This document shows, piece by piece, positions 53,472 to 62,637 of a DNA stretch of 64,000 bases. The position numbers and the translations under genes were made by a program. The DNA comes from Rhinopithecimicrobium faecis (GTDB lineage Bacteria; Bacteroidota; Bacteroidia; Sphingobacteriales; Sphingobacteriaceae). The notes under the pieces are model-generated. The model saw only the letters and a program-made list of their open reading frames with translations, had not been told where the DNA came from and ran no database searches. Where the stretch lies: contig JAGKSB010000002.1 in the NCBI GenBank assembly GCA_017942165.1, forward strand, positions 124,001 through 188,000. The letters are read 5' to 3'. Position 1 is the stretch's first letter. Each line of letters opens with the position of its first letter.

Positions 53472-55070
53472 TTAATTTTGAACAATCTTATCATTGTAAA
53501 GCATTTCATCCTGAGGAATTTTTAGCGTCATATTCGCTACAGGGTAAGTACTCTTATCAATGTGGTTGGTAGAATTTCTACGATCTACAGGAGTATTCCA
53601 GCGTTTATTATTGTAGAAGTCACGTCCTCCTTCACCCCAAAGCTCAATACGAGTTTGCAGCTGCACCATTTGTAGCGGCGTTAAGCCTGCCATGGAAGGA
53701 TATGTATCGCAAGTTAATGGAGCCTCACCTGATTTAGTACGGGCAGCGAGTAAAACATTAAGTGTATTTTTTGCAGCATTTGCATCACCAGTTTGCGCTT
53801 GCGCTTCGGCTTTCATTAGAAGCACTTCAGAAGCACGCATATAAAAGCAGGATACTCGATTATTAACATCTTTCTTATCGGTACTTCCAATGCCATGTGT
53901 TGCTGCAAATTTAAGATTTGTCTGTGCAGGAATATTTCGAACCGCTCCAGTTGTAGGGTATGCGTAATCACCAAAAGCAGACGCAATAAACGCATCTTTA
54001 CGATAATCTGAGGTACTAATCTTATCCCACAAGCGATTATCAATACGTGCATAGCCTTCTCCTAATCCACCATTACCTTCAGCAAAAGGATTTAACCAAT
54101 AGTTATGGTTAGTTCCAGCTTGTCCAACCGGATATCCCAAGATTACCTCTGGGTTCACCGCGTTATTAATAAATCCATTTTGATCCGCTTTAAACTCAGG
54201 AGCAGTTGCTGTACCTGTATTTTTACCGCCATATACAGCTTGACTCATTAATGTTGGATATTTACCTAAGAGTTCAGTACTTTTATTAATTGCTGTAGCC
54301 CATTCCCCTGTTGCTACAGCAACTTTAGTTTGTAGGAACGTAACTACAGAAAGGTCAAAATCAGAGACGTTCGCGGTAAATCCAACACCAGCATCGGAAA
54401 ATAACTGGTAGGCCATATTAAGATCATTATTTATAAAATTGTAAGTTTCTACGGCTGTTGCACGTGCTTTACTTGGCTGAACTGGTGAATAAAAATCATA
54501 TAGCGGCATGCCTAGTTTAGCCTTACCTCCTTGTAAATACGCATCTTGGTAATTTTCCATTAAGAATTGGTAGGCATATGCACGCAACGTTAAACCACGA
54601 GCTTTAAAATCTTTAAGCTTCACATTATTACCCACAGTAGCATCATCCAAATAATTTAACAGTTTATTTGATGCAGTAATTAAATTCCAAGCATAATTCC
54701 AGTAGCCATAATTTTTATCAACTTCTGGGGACGTAAAATCTAGAAATCTATATTCATCTGCTCCGAAAATTGTTAAGTTTCTATTTCCGAAAACAAGATC
54801 ATTTCCTTCTAAATTACGCATCGCTAACAAGCCTTGAATATTGGAGTATCGGGCATCAGAGCCAGATAATCCTGTAGCTGCGGAATTTAATACTAAAGGC
54901 ATATTGTTGGCTATACTTCCTAAAACAGATTGTATAGTTGCGGCATCACCTTGTGCTAGCAACGCTTGAATTTGTTCATCCGTAATGCTATTGGGAGGGG
55001 CTACATCTAACTTGTTGCTACAAGAACTTAATAGCGCACAAGTAGATAATATCATCAGTAACTTTTTCAT
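53472..55070 (-). CDS. susD: RagB/SusD family surface lipoprotein (pair 3)
   Basis: A 532-residue SusD-like lipoprotein (lipobox LLSSC). The SusD start is more divergent (PPNSITDEQIQALLAQGDAATIQSVLGSI) than in pair 2, fitting a SusD-like subtype (SusD-like 2/3) rather than the classical type. Recognisable segments are ARGLTLRAYAYQFLMENYQDAYLQGGKAKLG and the end, IELWGEGGRDFYNNKRW. It follows susC after 11 bp and is followed by a terminator-like hairpin. It should bind the glycan imported by its SusC partner. Confidence 0.92.
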   Translation of the reverse strand: MKKLLMILSTCALLSSCSNKLDVAPPNSITDEQIQALLAQGDAATIQSVLGSIANNMPLVLNSAATGLSGSDARYSNIQGLLAMRNLEGNDLVFGNRNLTIFGADEYRFLDFTSPEVDKNYGYWNYAWNLITASNKLLNYLDDATVGNNVKLKDFKARGLTLRAYAYQFLMENYQDAYLQGGKAKLGMPLYDFYSPVQPSKARATAVETYNFINNDLNMAYQLFSDAGVGFTANVSDFDLSVVTFLQTKVAVATGEWATAINKSTELLGKYPTLMSQAVYGGKNTGTATAPEFKADQNGFINNAVNPEVILGYPVGQAGTNHNYWLNPFAEGNGGLGEGYARIDNRLWDKISTSDYRKDAFIASAFGDYAYPTTGAVRNIPAQTNLKFAATHGIGSTDKKDVNNRVSCFYMRASEVLLMKAEAQAQTGDANAAKNTLNVLLAARTKSGEAPLTCDTYPSMAGLTPLQMVQLQTRIELWGEGGRDFYNNKRWNTPVDRRNSTNHIDKSTYPVANMTLKIPQDEMLYNDKIVQN

Positions 55071-55081
55071 ATCTTTTATAA

Positions 55082-58000
55082 TTAAAAATCAAGGTTTAAA
55101 CCAAAAGTAAATGTACGCATGGAAGGGTACGAATAAGCACCAACTTCAAAACCTCCTACTAAGGACATTCTAGGATCAACACCCGAATGCGCTGTTGCTA
55201 AGAATAGATTGTCAGCTGAAGCATAAACACGTAAACGTGCAAGCTTTGATTTCTTTAAGATTGATTCTGGAATGGTATAGCCTATTGTAATATTTTTAAA
55301 GTTTAAATAGGATGCTGAGAATAACGCCATATCAGAGTATAACCAACTTCCGAAAGTTGAACCATTTCCATAAGTGTTTCCGTACATAACCATTGGAAAT
55401 TTAGCGCCCGTGTTCTCGGGAGTCCAGGTATTGCCAATTAATTCTTTCGAATTCGTTGAACCTGGGTTTTCACTTACATATAAATTATTTCCATACTCTG
55501 TACTAAAAAATTTACCTCCCAATTGATACGCAAACATGGCATATAAATCGAAGTTTTTATAACGGAATGTAGTTCCAAATCCACCAATCCATTTCGGTAC
55601 AGCTGAGCCCATTTCATAGCGGCTAGCTTTTGAGTAATCTGTTGTTGCAAAGCTTTCACCTACTTTATAATCGCTGTATAAGCCTGCGTCAGCCTCAGAC
55701 TTAGTTACCTTATGATAGAATTGAGGTAAACCAGTATTTTGATCTACACCTGCATATTTAAAGAGATACAAATCATAAAAATCTTTATTTTCGCCACGTA
55801 AGAAAACGGTGTTTGAAACGGCACCTGTACCGGCTGCAGACCATCCGTCAACCCCAGAGGTCCAATCTCCATTTAACTCCATAGAGCCTACACCCTGCGG
55901 AACTTGCTTTAAAATCGTTCTGTAATGTGTTCCATTCGTATTGAATGACCAAGAAATATTTTCACTTTTAATCAAGTCTATATTTAATTCTACCTCAATA
56001 CCTGTATTGCTTAGACGCGCTGAGTTTGTAGAAATAGACGATTGTCCTTTAGAGATTGGTATTGGCTGTGCCCAAATTGCATTTGTCGTTAATCGATTAT
56101 AATAATCTACGGAGCCACGTACACGGCCAAATAAATTAAAATCTAATCCAGCATCTACAGTATTGATATTTTCCCATGTTAACTGATCATTAACAAACGC
56201 ATTTTGCGATAAATTATAAGATGCCGGAATACCTGTCCCACCAGTCGTTGAGGCATATGTTGCGGAGTAAGACCATGTTTGATAACCAGAGTAGTTTGAA
56301 ATACCGTTTTGATTACCAATAATTCCATACGAAGCGCGCAATTTTAAGTCTTGTAACCAGCTCTTAGTACTTTCCATGAATTTTTCACTAGAAACACGCC
56401 ATGCGCCACCAACAGACCAGAATGTTCCCCATCTGTTTTCAGGAAGTTTGAATTTAGAAGAACCGTCTCTACGAATGGAGCCTTGTAAGAAATAACGGTT
56501 ATCGTAATTATAATTTCCACGTGCGAAGAAACTTTCCAAACGGCGGACATCAATTGCTCCTCCAGGATTAGAAAATGTACCTCCATCATAGCGTCCCACA
56601 AAATTAGAATAGCTTAAAAAATCTGGTATCAACTCATAAGATGAGCGGTAATTTAAGCCTTCGGATTTGTAGCTATCATACTCATGACCTGCTAATGCTT
56701 CGAGACTATGTTTATCAAAAGAAGTATTATAATTTAATAACTGCTGCGTATTCATAATAGTAACACCAGAATACATTTTCCCGAAAGCGGCAATATTTTC
56801 AGCTTGTCCAGATTCTGCATTCCAGTAGCGTGTACGCATTTCATTAAATTTATCATAAGAAAAGTTTGAGCTAAACATCAAGTTCTTATATAACTTAATT
56901 TGTGCGTAAGTGCGCGTATTTAAATCCGCAGACTCTCTATTGTCAATATCTTTATCTAACACTGTTAAAATATTCGTATTGGATAATGCTGAAGTTGTTT
57001 GCCCTAAAGGTGAATAGGTATCTCCTGCCATTACATGCACTTTATTTCGTCCATTTTCTGTAATATAGTTTCCGTCTTTATCTCGAGCATATAATTGAAT
57101 AAGTTGATTTTGCCCAGTGATAAAACGGAAAACATTGGAAACTGCTGAACCAGGATTTCTACCAAAACGAGTAGCTGGAGATTGTGTATTACGCTCACCA
57201 TACATCACGTTTGTTCCAATTTTTAACCATTCAAAAACTTGCGCATTCACATTAGCACGGCCATTATAGCGTTTAAATTTAGAACCTTTAATATAAGATG
57301 GATCCTCTAAATACCCGCCAGAGAAGAAATAATCTATTTTATCAGCGCCTCCAGAGATAGACATATTATAATCTTGACGTAAGCTATTTTGTAGCACATA
57401 CTGATCATAATTTTCATTATACAATAACTGCGCATTTGGATTTAACTTACCATCTTTATTGACTAGATAAGATCCCGACATTGTACTACTAGCATTTGCG
57501 CCAGCACCTGTCGGAGTATATACGGCTCCTGGCACGCTATATAACATCCAGTTTCCTAAATTATTACGTTGAAAATTACTGGTTGAGCCTATATAATCGA
57601 ATAGATGCGCTGATGCAAATTCCGCCGCGGCATCATGCGTCATATTAGGATTTTTAACATTGGTCGTATAATTTTTGGAAGTTCCTGTACCATCCACTCC
57701 GAATCGTACAGAGTTATAAATGGATTGCCAAGCATATTCGTATACATCTTTAGGATTATCAATTTTATCAAATTGGTACGGCCCTGCTTGATTAAAGCCT
57801 ATTTTTCCCTCTAAAGATAACTTAGGTTTCCCTTTTACACCCTTTTTAGTCGTAACTAAAACAACACCATTAGCTCCACGAGAACCATAAAGTGCTGTGG
57901 AAGCCGCATCCTTTAAAACCGTTACTGATTCTATATCTTTGGAAGAAATGGTTGCCAATGGATTGGCATTTTGTGCCGGCACACCATCAATAACTACAAG

Positions 58001-58561
58001 CGCATCAGAAGTACTCTGTGAAGCGGATCCTAAACCACGAACGCGGATCCCCATATCCACCCCAGGTTGGCCATCCACTGCAGATACTTGTATTCCTGGC
58101 GCAGCACCCTCTAAAGCTCTACTCACTGTGGAGTTAGATTGCATGGCAAGTGCATTTTTATCAACTGTAGATACCGCTCCGGTTAAATCTTTTCTCTTAG
58201 CCGTTCCGTAGGCTACAACAACAACTTCTTCCAAATCTGTATTTTGTTCTTTTAACTGAATGGTGTAATAATTAGCCGTAGAAACATTCACAACCTGGCT
58301 ATTATAACCAACATACGTAAATGTTAGAACCGAGTTTGCACGCGATTTAATTTCGAACTCACCATTACCGTTGGTTGAACTACTCGATTTAGTAGTAGCA
58401 TCTGAGATGGAAACACCGATTATGGGAATTCCCGTATCTGCGTTAACAACTCTTCCTTTCACATTCTTATCAACCTGACCGAATGCGAAATCTGTCCAAA
58501 ATAGTGATAATACTACCACCATAATAGCGCCTACATGAAATGTAATTAATGGCCTCTTCAT
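55082..58561 (-). CDS. susC: SusC/RagA family TonB-linked outer-membrane channel (pair 3)
   Basis: A 1159-residue SusC-type transporter, the largest of the three. Signal GAIMVVVLSLFWTDFAFG; carboxypeptidase-like domain (VKGRVVNADTGIPIIGVSISD); TonB-box region (LEEVVVVAYG); plug (IRVRGLGSASQSTSDALVVIDGV; LKDAASTALYGSRGANGVVLVTTK); barrel ending FGLNLDF. It leads the long operon through GH106, GH28, GH92, CocE and M28. The upstream gap holds operator-like element A and no TAnnTTTG box. Confidence 0.96.
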   Translation of the reverse strand: MKRPLITFHVGAIMVVVLSLFWTDFAFGQVDKNVKGRVVNADTGIPIIGVSISDATTKSSSSTNGNGEFEIKSRANSVLTFTYVGYNSQVVNVSTANYYTIQLKEQNTDLEEVVVVAYGTAKRKDLTGAVSTVDKNALAMQSNSTVSRALEGAAPGIQVSAVDGQPGVDMGIRVRGLGSASQSTSDALVVIDGVPAQNANPLATISSKDIESVTVLKDAASTALYGSRGANGVVLVTTKKGVKGKPKLSLEGKIGFNQAGPYQFDKIDNPKDVYEYAWQSIYNSVRFGVDGTGTSKNYTTNVKNPNMTHDAAAEFASAHLFDYIGSTSNFQRNNLGNWMLYSVPGAVYTPTGAGANASSTMSGSYLVNKDGKLNPNAQLLYNENYDQYVLQNSLRQDYNMSISGGADKIDYFFSGGYLEDPSYIKGSKFKRYNGRANVNAQVFEWLKIGTNVMYGERNTQSPATRFGRNPGSAVSNVFRFITGQNQLIQLYARDKDGNYITENGRNKVHVMAGDTYSPLGQTTSALSNTNILTVLDKDIDNRESADLNTRTYAQIKLYKNLMFSSNFSYDKFNEMRTRYWNAESGQAENIAAFGKMYSGVTIMNTQQLLNYNTSFDKHSLEALAGHEYDSYKSEGLNYRSSYELIPDFLSYSNFVGRYDGGTFSNPGGAIDVRRLESFFARGNYNYDNRYFLQGSIRRDGSSKFKLPENRWGTFWSVGGAWRVSSEKFMESTKSWLQDLKLRASYGIIGNQNGISNYSGYQTWSYSATYASTTGGTGIPASYNLSQNAFVNDQLTWENINTVDAGLDFNLFGRVRGSVDYYNRLTTNAIWAQPIPISKGQSSISTNSARLSNTGIEVELNIDLIKSENISWSFNTNGTHYRTILKQVPQGVGSMELNGDWTSGVDGWSAAGTGAVSNTVFLRGENKDFYDLYLFKYAGVDQNTGLPQFYHKVTKSEADAGLYSDYKVGESFATTDYSKASRYEMGSAVPKWIGGFGTTFRYKNFDLYAMFAYQLGGKFFSTEYGNNLYVSENPGSTNSKELIGNTWTPENTGAKFPMVMYGNTYGNGSTFGSWLYSDMALFSASYLNFKNITIGYTIPESILKKSKLARLRVYASADNLFLATAHSGVDPRMSLVGGFEVGAYSYPSMRTFTFGLNLDF

Positions 58562-58659
58562 TTTTTTATTTTTAGGTTATTTTTTTAGGTTACTTTTAGA
58601 GTAAATGTTGGTTATCATTCTACTTAATTACTAAATAACAAAATTTCCTACTGTTAACT

Positions 58660-58675
58660 ATCCCGTACTGTCATG
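58660..58675 (-). promoter_or_regulatory. Operator-like element A upstream of susC (pair 3)
   Basis: On the plus strand it reads ATCCCG-TACT-GTCATG, with half-sites 10 bp apart, 99 bp upstream of the susC start. It has the same orientation and layout as elements B and C. Confidence 0.55.
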
Positions 58676-58716
58676 GTATTGTTTATCCGAATTATAACCA
58701 AATGACTTATAATTAA

Positions 58717-58747
58717 AAAATCCCTTCAAGGTTATTGAAGGGATTTT
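58717..58747 (-). terminator. Terminator of the rhamnose catabolic operon
   Basis: A 13-bp perfect stem (AAAATCCCTTCAA at 58717-58729 with 58735-58747) has a 5-nt loop and is followed on the minus strand by TTTTTTAATTATAAG. It lies directly after the lldD stop. Confidence 0.9.
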
Positions 58748-58750
58748 AAA

Positions 58751-59917
58751 CTATTTGATAAGACGATTTGAAAAATCTGAAATTTTCTCGCAAGAAATTT
58801 GTTCCATGACCTGTTTGAGTTGGGCTTTAAACATACCTATTGTGTGTTCTCCTCCCGCTGTCCCCAGGGCACCTACTCCATACATAAAAGGCCTTCCCAT
58901 AAAAGTAAATTCTGCACCTGTTGCTAAAGCTCTACCAATATCAGGTCCCGAACGTATACCTCCATCGACCATAATCTTAATCTTCCCTTTAAAAGTTGGG
59001 TTTGCGACTATTTTCTGTAACGAGGAAATAGAAGATTCACCCGCGTCAATCTGCCTTCCACCATGATTGGAGACAATAATTCCGTCAATTCCTAAGGCTA
59101 TACAAGTCTCCACATCTTCTTCATTTACGACACCTTTTAAAACTAATGGACCTTTCCACAACGCTCGAATTGCTTGAATTTTTTCAATATCAACTCTTCC
59201 TGTAAACGTTCGGTTCATAAATTGACCAAGCTGACTCATATTCAATCCCTTTTCCATATATGGTTGAAGCGTAGCAAAATTCGGAATACCATGACGCAGC
59301 GTCTCTATTCCCCATGTTGGACAAATACCTGCTTGAAAAATATTCCTAAGGTTCATTTTTGGAGGCATAGAAAGTCCAGCTTTAATCTCGCGATAGCGCA
59401 AACCAAAAGAGGGGACATCAATCAATACGACAAGTACTGGACATTCAACAGCTTGCAAACGTTTTATAATATCATCACGCAATCTATTTTCTGTAGGATG
59501 ATACAATTGAAACCAAGCTTTCCCATCAGAAACCTCCGCTATACGTTCAATGCTACTTGTTGAAACAGTACTTAAAATATATGGAATGTCATGTTTGGCT
59601 GCAGCCTTTGCTAAAATTTCTGGCGCATTAGGCCACATTAGCCCCTGTAAACCAATGGGAGAGACACCAAATGGCGCTTGATATTGCTTCCCAAAGAGCT
59701 CTGTACGCATATCAATACCAGCATATTTCTGAAGATATTGAGGACGCAATAAAATATCTTCATAGTCTTTTTCATTACGGCGAAGGTTGACTTCTTCATT
59801 ACAGCCACCTTCCAAATAGTCGAAAGCGAATTTTGGAATTCTAGCTTTGGCTTTTTTCTTTAAATCAGCGACCGATGGAAAATTAGGATTGTAAGCAAAT
59901 TGATTAAACGGTTCCAT
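58751..59917 (-). CDS. lldD: FMN-dependent L-lactate (alpha-hydroxy acid) dehydrogenase
   Basis: A 388-residue FMN-dependent alpha-hydroxy-acid oxidase/dehydrogenase. FAFDYLEGG (31-38) carries the conserved Tyr 34. SNHGGRQ (283-289) carries the active-site His 286 region and Arg. VDGGIRSGPDI (317-327) binds FMN phosphate. Residues 85-93 (VSPIGLQGL) form the first FMN segment. In this operon the expected substrate is L-lactate made from L-lactaldehyde, giving pyruvate and passing electrons to the respiratory chain. Substrate is inferred from context; glycolate or other hydroxy acids are possible. It follows the kinase after 36 bp and is the last gene before the terminator. Confidence 0.9.
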   Translation of the reverse strand: MEPFNQFAYNPNFPSVADLKKKAKARIPKFAFDYLEGGCNEEVNLRRNEKDYEDILLRPQYLQKYAGIDMRTELFGKQYQAPFGVSPIGLQGLMWPNAPEILAKAAAKHDIPYILSTVSTSSIERIAEVSDGKAWFQLYHPTENRLRDDIIKRLQAVECPVLVVLIDVPSFGLRYREIKAGLSMPPKMNLRNIFQAGICPTWGIETLRHGIPNFATLQPYMEKGLNMSQLGQFMNRTFTGRVDIEKIQAIRALWKGPLVLKGVVNEEDVETCIALGIDGIIVSNHGGRQIDAGESSISSLQKIVANPTFKGKIKIMVDGGIRSGPDIGRALATGAEFTFMGRPFMYGVGALGTAGGEHTIGMFKAQLKQVMEQISCEKISDFSNRLIK

Positions 59918-59953
59918 AGTTAGTTATATAAGGAGCTCCATCCAATTAAGGAT

Positions 59954-61321
59954 TTATCTCCATGAAGCAAAAAATTTTAATTCGATTAAATTATTAGGTA
60001 AAGGTTGTTGATTCCAGTGTTGATGAATAGCCAATGCCGTCCCCAATGCAGTAGCTTGCGCCATAGAAGCTGCATAAACTTCCTGCTCGGGAAATTTATC
60101 TGCTAAGAGGTTCATGTAAAGGCTATTCTTACTAAAGCCCCCATCAACAAAAATACGATGAATTGGTTGCCCATTTATAAGAAGTTGAGTACTTAGAAAT
60201 TGTGCATCCGTCAAATCCATTATAAATTGATGATAAGCTTCCTCTTCATTCTCAAATTGACTTAGGTCACGTGCTGCAAAAGTTTTCAATCCTGCTGATT
60301 TCTGTGAGATCTTAATTTTCAAGGTATTCACAATACTCTGATTAAGCCCTAAGTTTCTAAATTTGGCCGCAGAACAATGAAAATATTCAGCTATACGTTT
60401 GGTCTGCAGATCATGCTCATAGCCTGCAAATAATCGGGAAGCTTTCACGGGCTTTCCTTGGTATGAAAGATAGAATAAGCAATCCTGATTCAATTCATCC
60501 AATGTGAGGACATCATGGTTGAAAGGGTTAAATGATATTGACCATGTACCTGTAGAAATTAAAATAAAAGGTTCTTGAAAATTCAACAAATAAGGTATTA
60601 ATGCAGCGGAACTATCGTGCAAGCCCGTACCCACCACATATGGAGATCCTGGAAAAGTGGAAGAGAATACAGCATCAGAAGAACAAATAGGAGCTAATTT
60701 TTCAACTATTCCATGATCTTTTACCCAAGCGTGGTACTCTTTTTTTTCAAAATCCCAAAGTGCTGTGTGGCATCCAATACTTGTCAATTCAGAATAATAT
60801 GTTCCAGAGAGTAGAAAACTTAGGTATTGAGGAAGATGTAAAATATGGGCAATATCCTTATAAAGGTCTTTCTTTTCCTGTTGAAGTCTATAAATTTGCA
60901 ATCCAGCATTCAGACTTCCCAATATCGGAGATGCTGTCTGCTGTGAAAACCGCTCCCCACCACCATATTGCAGATGTAAATCCTTCATCATTACCTCAGG
61001 ATATTCTTTGAGGTAATTATATAATGGTGTTAATGGCCGCCCATATGAATCTAAATACACTAAACTTGCCCCATAAGAAGAAAAATTAATGGCCTTCACC
61101 TCAAACTGAGGCATCCGAAAAATCTCATGTAACGAATCAAAAATTGATAGACGAAGGCTTTCCAAATTTTCACAGACATCACCGTCTTCATCTAATGTTT
61201 CCAAAAAACGCGCAGAGCGCTCAAAAACGATACGGTACTGTTCGTCAAATAAAAACAACTTTTTATTTGTCTTTCCAACGTCGAATATAGCGATTACTGG
61301 AAGCGGATTCTTAGTTAACAT
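59954..61321 (-). CDS. rhaB: FGGY carbohydrate kinase, probable rhamnulokinase
   Basis: A 455-residue sugar kinase that should phosphorylate L-rhamnulose to rhamnulose 1-phosphate. FGGY motifs: DVGKTNKK (14-21, phosphate loop 1), GTGLHDSSAAL (231-241) with catalytic Asp 236, ISTGTWS (255-261) and FVDGGFSKN in the C-terminal domain. Rhamnulose specificity rests on the neighbours; the protein is more like the FGGY group that includes L-fuculokinases than E. coli RhaB. Its ATG overlaps the rhaI stop by 1 bp (TAATG), so translation is coupled. Confidence 0.88.
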   Translation of the reverse strand: MLTKNPLPVIAIFDVGKTNKKLFLFDEQYRIVFERSARFLETLDEDGDVCENLESLRLSIFDSLHEIFRMPQFEVKAINFSSYGASLVYLDSYGRPLTPLYNYLKEYPEVMMKDLHLQYGGGERFSQQTASPILGSLNAGLQIYRLQQEKKDLYKDIAHILHLPQYLSFLLSGTYYSELTSIGCHTALWDFEKKEYHAWVKDHGIVEKLAPICSSDAVFSSTFPGSPYVVGTGLHDSSAALIPYLLNFQEPFILISTGTWSISFNPFNHDVLTLDELNQDCLFYLSYQGKPVKASRLFAGYEHDLQTKRIAEYFHCSAAKFRNLGLNQSIVNTLKIKISQKSAGLKTFAARDLSQFENEEEAYHQFIMDLTDAQFLSTQLLINGQPIHRIFVDGGFSKNSLYMNLLADKFPEQEVYAASMAQATALGTALAIHQHWNQQPLPNNLIELKFFASWR

Positions 61322-62595
61322 TATAATCCTGTTGCTTTGATATTCGTTCCTCTTTCCAACGTTAATTTACTACGAACATCCATTTCTCTAAATTGTGCCA
61401 CTGGATTTAGAGAACCTCCATCACGTAACCGTGCTTCGGCAACTACAGCGCGCAAGTCTTTACGAAATGCCTCTTGCAAGATTTCTTGTGCACCCACTAC
61501 ATCATTCGAGTTTTGAGCTTTTCTCAAAGCTTGGCGGTCGACCACCAAAGCTTGTGCGTAAGCTAATTGAATCGCTTCCACAGATTGTAACAAGTCTACT
61601 AAAGGATCTTTTAAATTATGTGAAGCATCAATCATCCAGCCCAATCCTTTTGCGTGATCCATACCACGAGCATCCATGCCTTCCACAAGCTCATTGAAAA
61701 TTAAGAATAACTGATAAGGCTTCATACTCCCTGCAGTTAAATCATCATCGGCATATTTAGAATCATTAAAATGAAAACCACCGAGTTTTTTTTCCATTAA
61801 TAGAAGTGATACAATTTGTTCAATATTGGCATTAGGAAGATGATGTCCTAAATCTACCAAGGTGTAAGCTTGATCACCTAATTTGTTTGCTAATAGCAAC
61901 GACTGTCCCCAATCAGCAATTGTGGTAGAGTAAAAATTAGGCTCAAAACACTTGTATTCTACAAACATTTTCCAGTCTGTGGGAAGGTGCTTATAAATTT
62001 CTTGTAAAGATTGTAAAGTATTTTGGAACGCTTCTCTGAAATTCAGCTGTCCCGGAAAAGATGAACCATCCGCTAACCAAACAGTTAAAGCTTTAGAACC
62101 TAAAGATACTCCCTGTTTAATAACATCAATATTATGATTAATAGCTTGCTGACGCACAGCAGGATTCACATGCTGCAAAGACCCATACTTATAGGAATGC
62201 GTTTGCCCTTCTTGATCTTGAAAAGTGTTCGAGTTTACAGCGTCAAACACTAAGCCATATGAAGAAGCTAATGACTTTATAGTTTCAGTATCTTTCGGAA
62301 TATCCCAGGGAATATGTAAGGATATTGCTCCTGAAGATTTATTTAGGGCATGCAGTAAGCCTACATCTTCAATTTTTTGTTCCAATGTTGCTGGCTCACC
62401 AGGTCCTGAGAAACGGCCAAAGCGTGTTCCTCCAGTACCTAAAGCCCAAGAAGGAATAGCGATTTGAAAAGCTTGTAACTTTTGAATTATAGCCTCTAAA
62501 TCTGAAATTTCAGACGCTATAAAGTCAAATTTTCTTTTATGTGTAACTAGATGAGATTCATTATAGGCACGAATCTGCTCTTGCTGTATTTTCAT
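61321..62595 (-). CDS. rhaI: L-rhamnose isomerase, Pseudomonas stutzeri type
   Basis: A 424-residue TIM-barrel isomerase that converts L-rhamnose to L-rhamnulose. The two-metal site of the P. stutzeri enzyme is present with a constant offset of 6: E213, D248, H251, H275, D283 and D285 correspond to E219, D254, H257, H281, D289 and D291; D323 fits the last ligand after a 2-residue insertion. Length (430 in P. stutzeri) also matches. It is not the RhaA type of E. coli. The gene follows the aldolase/dehydrogenase gene after 42 bp and overlaps the kinase gene. Confidence 0.94.
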   Translation of the reverse strand: MKIQQEQIRAYNESHLVTHKRKFDFIASEISDLEAIIQKLQAFQIAIPSWALGTGGTRFGRFSGPGEPATLEQKIEDVGLLHALNKSSGAISLHIPWDIPKDTETIKSLASSYGLVFDAVNSNTFQDQEGQTHSYKYGSLQHVNPAVRQQAINHNIDVIKQGVSLGSKALTVWLADGSSFPGQLNFREAFQNTLQSLQEIYKHLPTDWKMFVEYKCFEPNFYSTTIADWGQSLLLANKLGDQAYTLVDLGHHLPNANIEQIVSLLLMEKKLGGFHFNDSKYADDDLTAGSMKPYQLFLIFNELVEGMDARGMDHAKGLGWMIDASHNLKDPLVDLLQSVEAIQLAYAQALVVDRQALRKAQNSNDVVGAQEILQEAFRKDLRAVVAEARLRDGGSLNPVAQFREMDVRSKLTLERGTNIKATGL

Positions 62596-62637
62596 AATTA
62601 AGGTTCAAAAAAGGTTTTTAAATATAGGAAATAGAAT

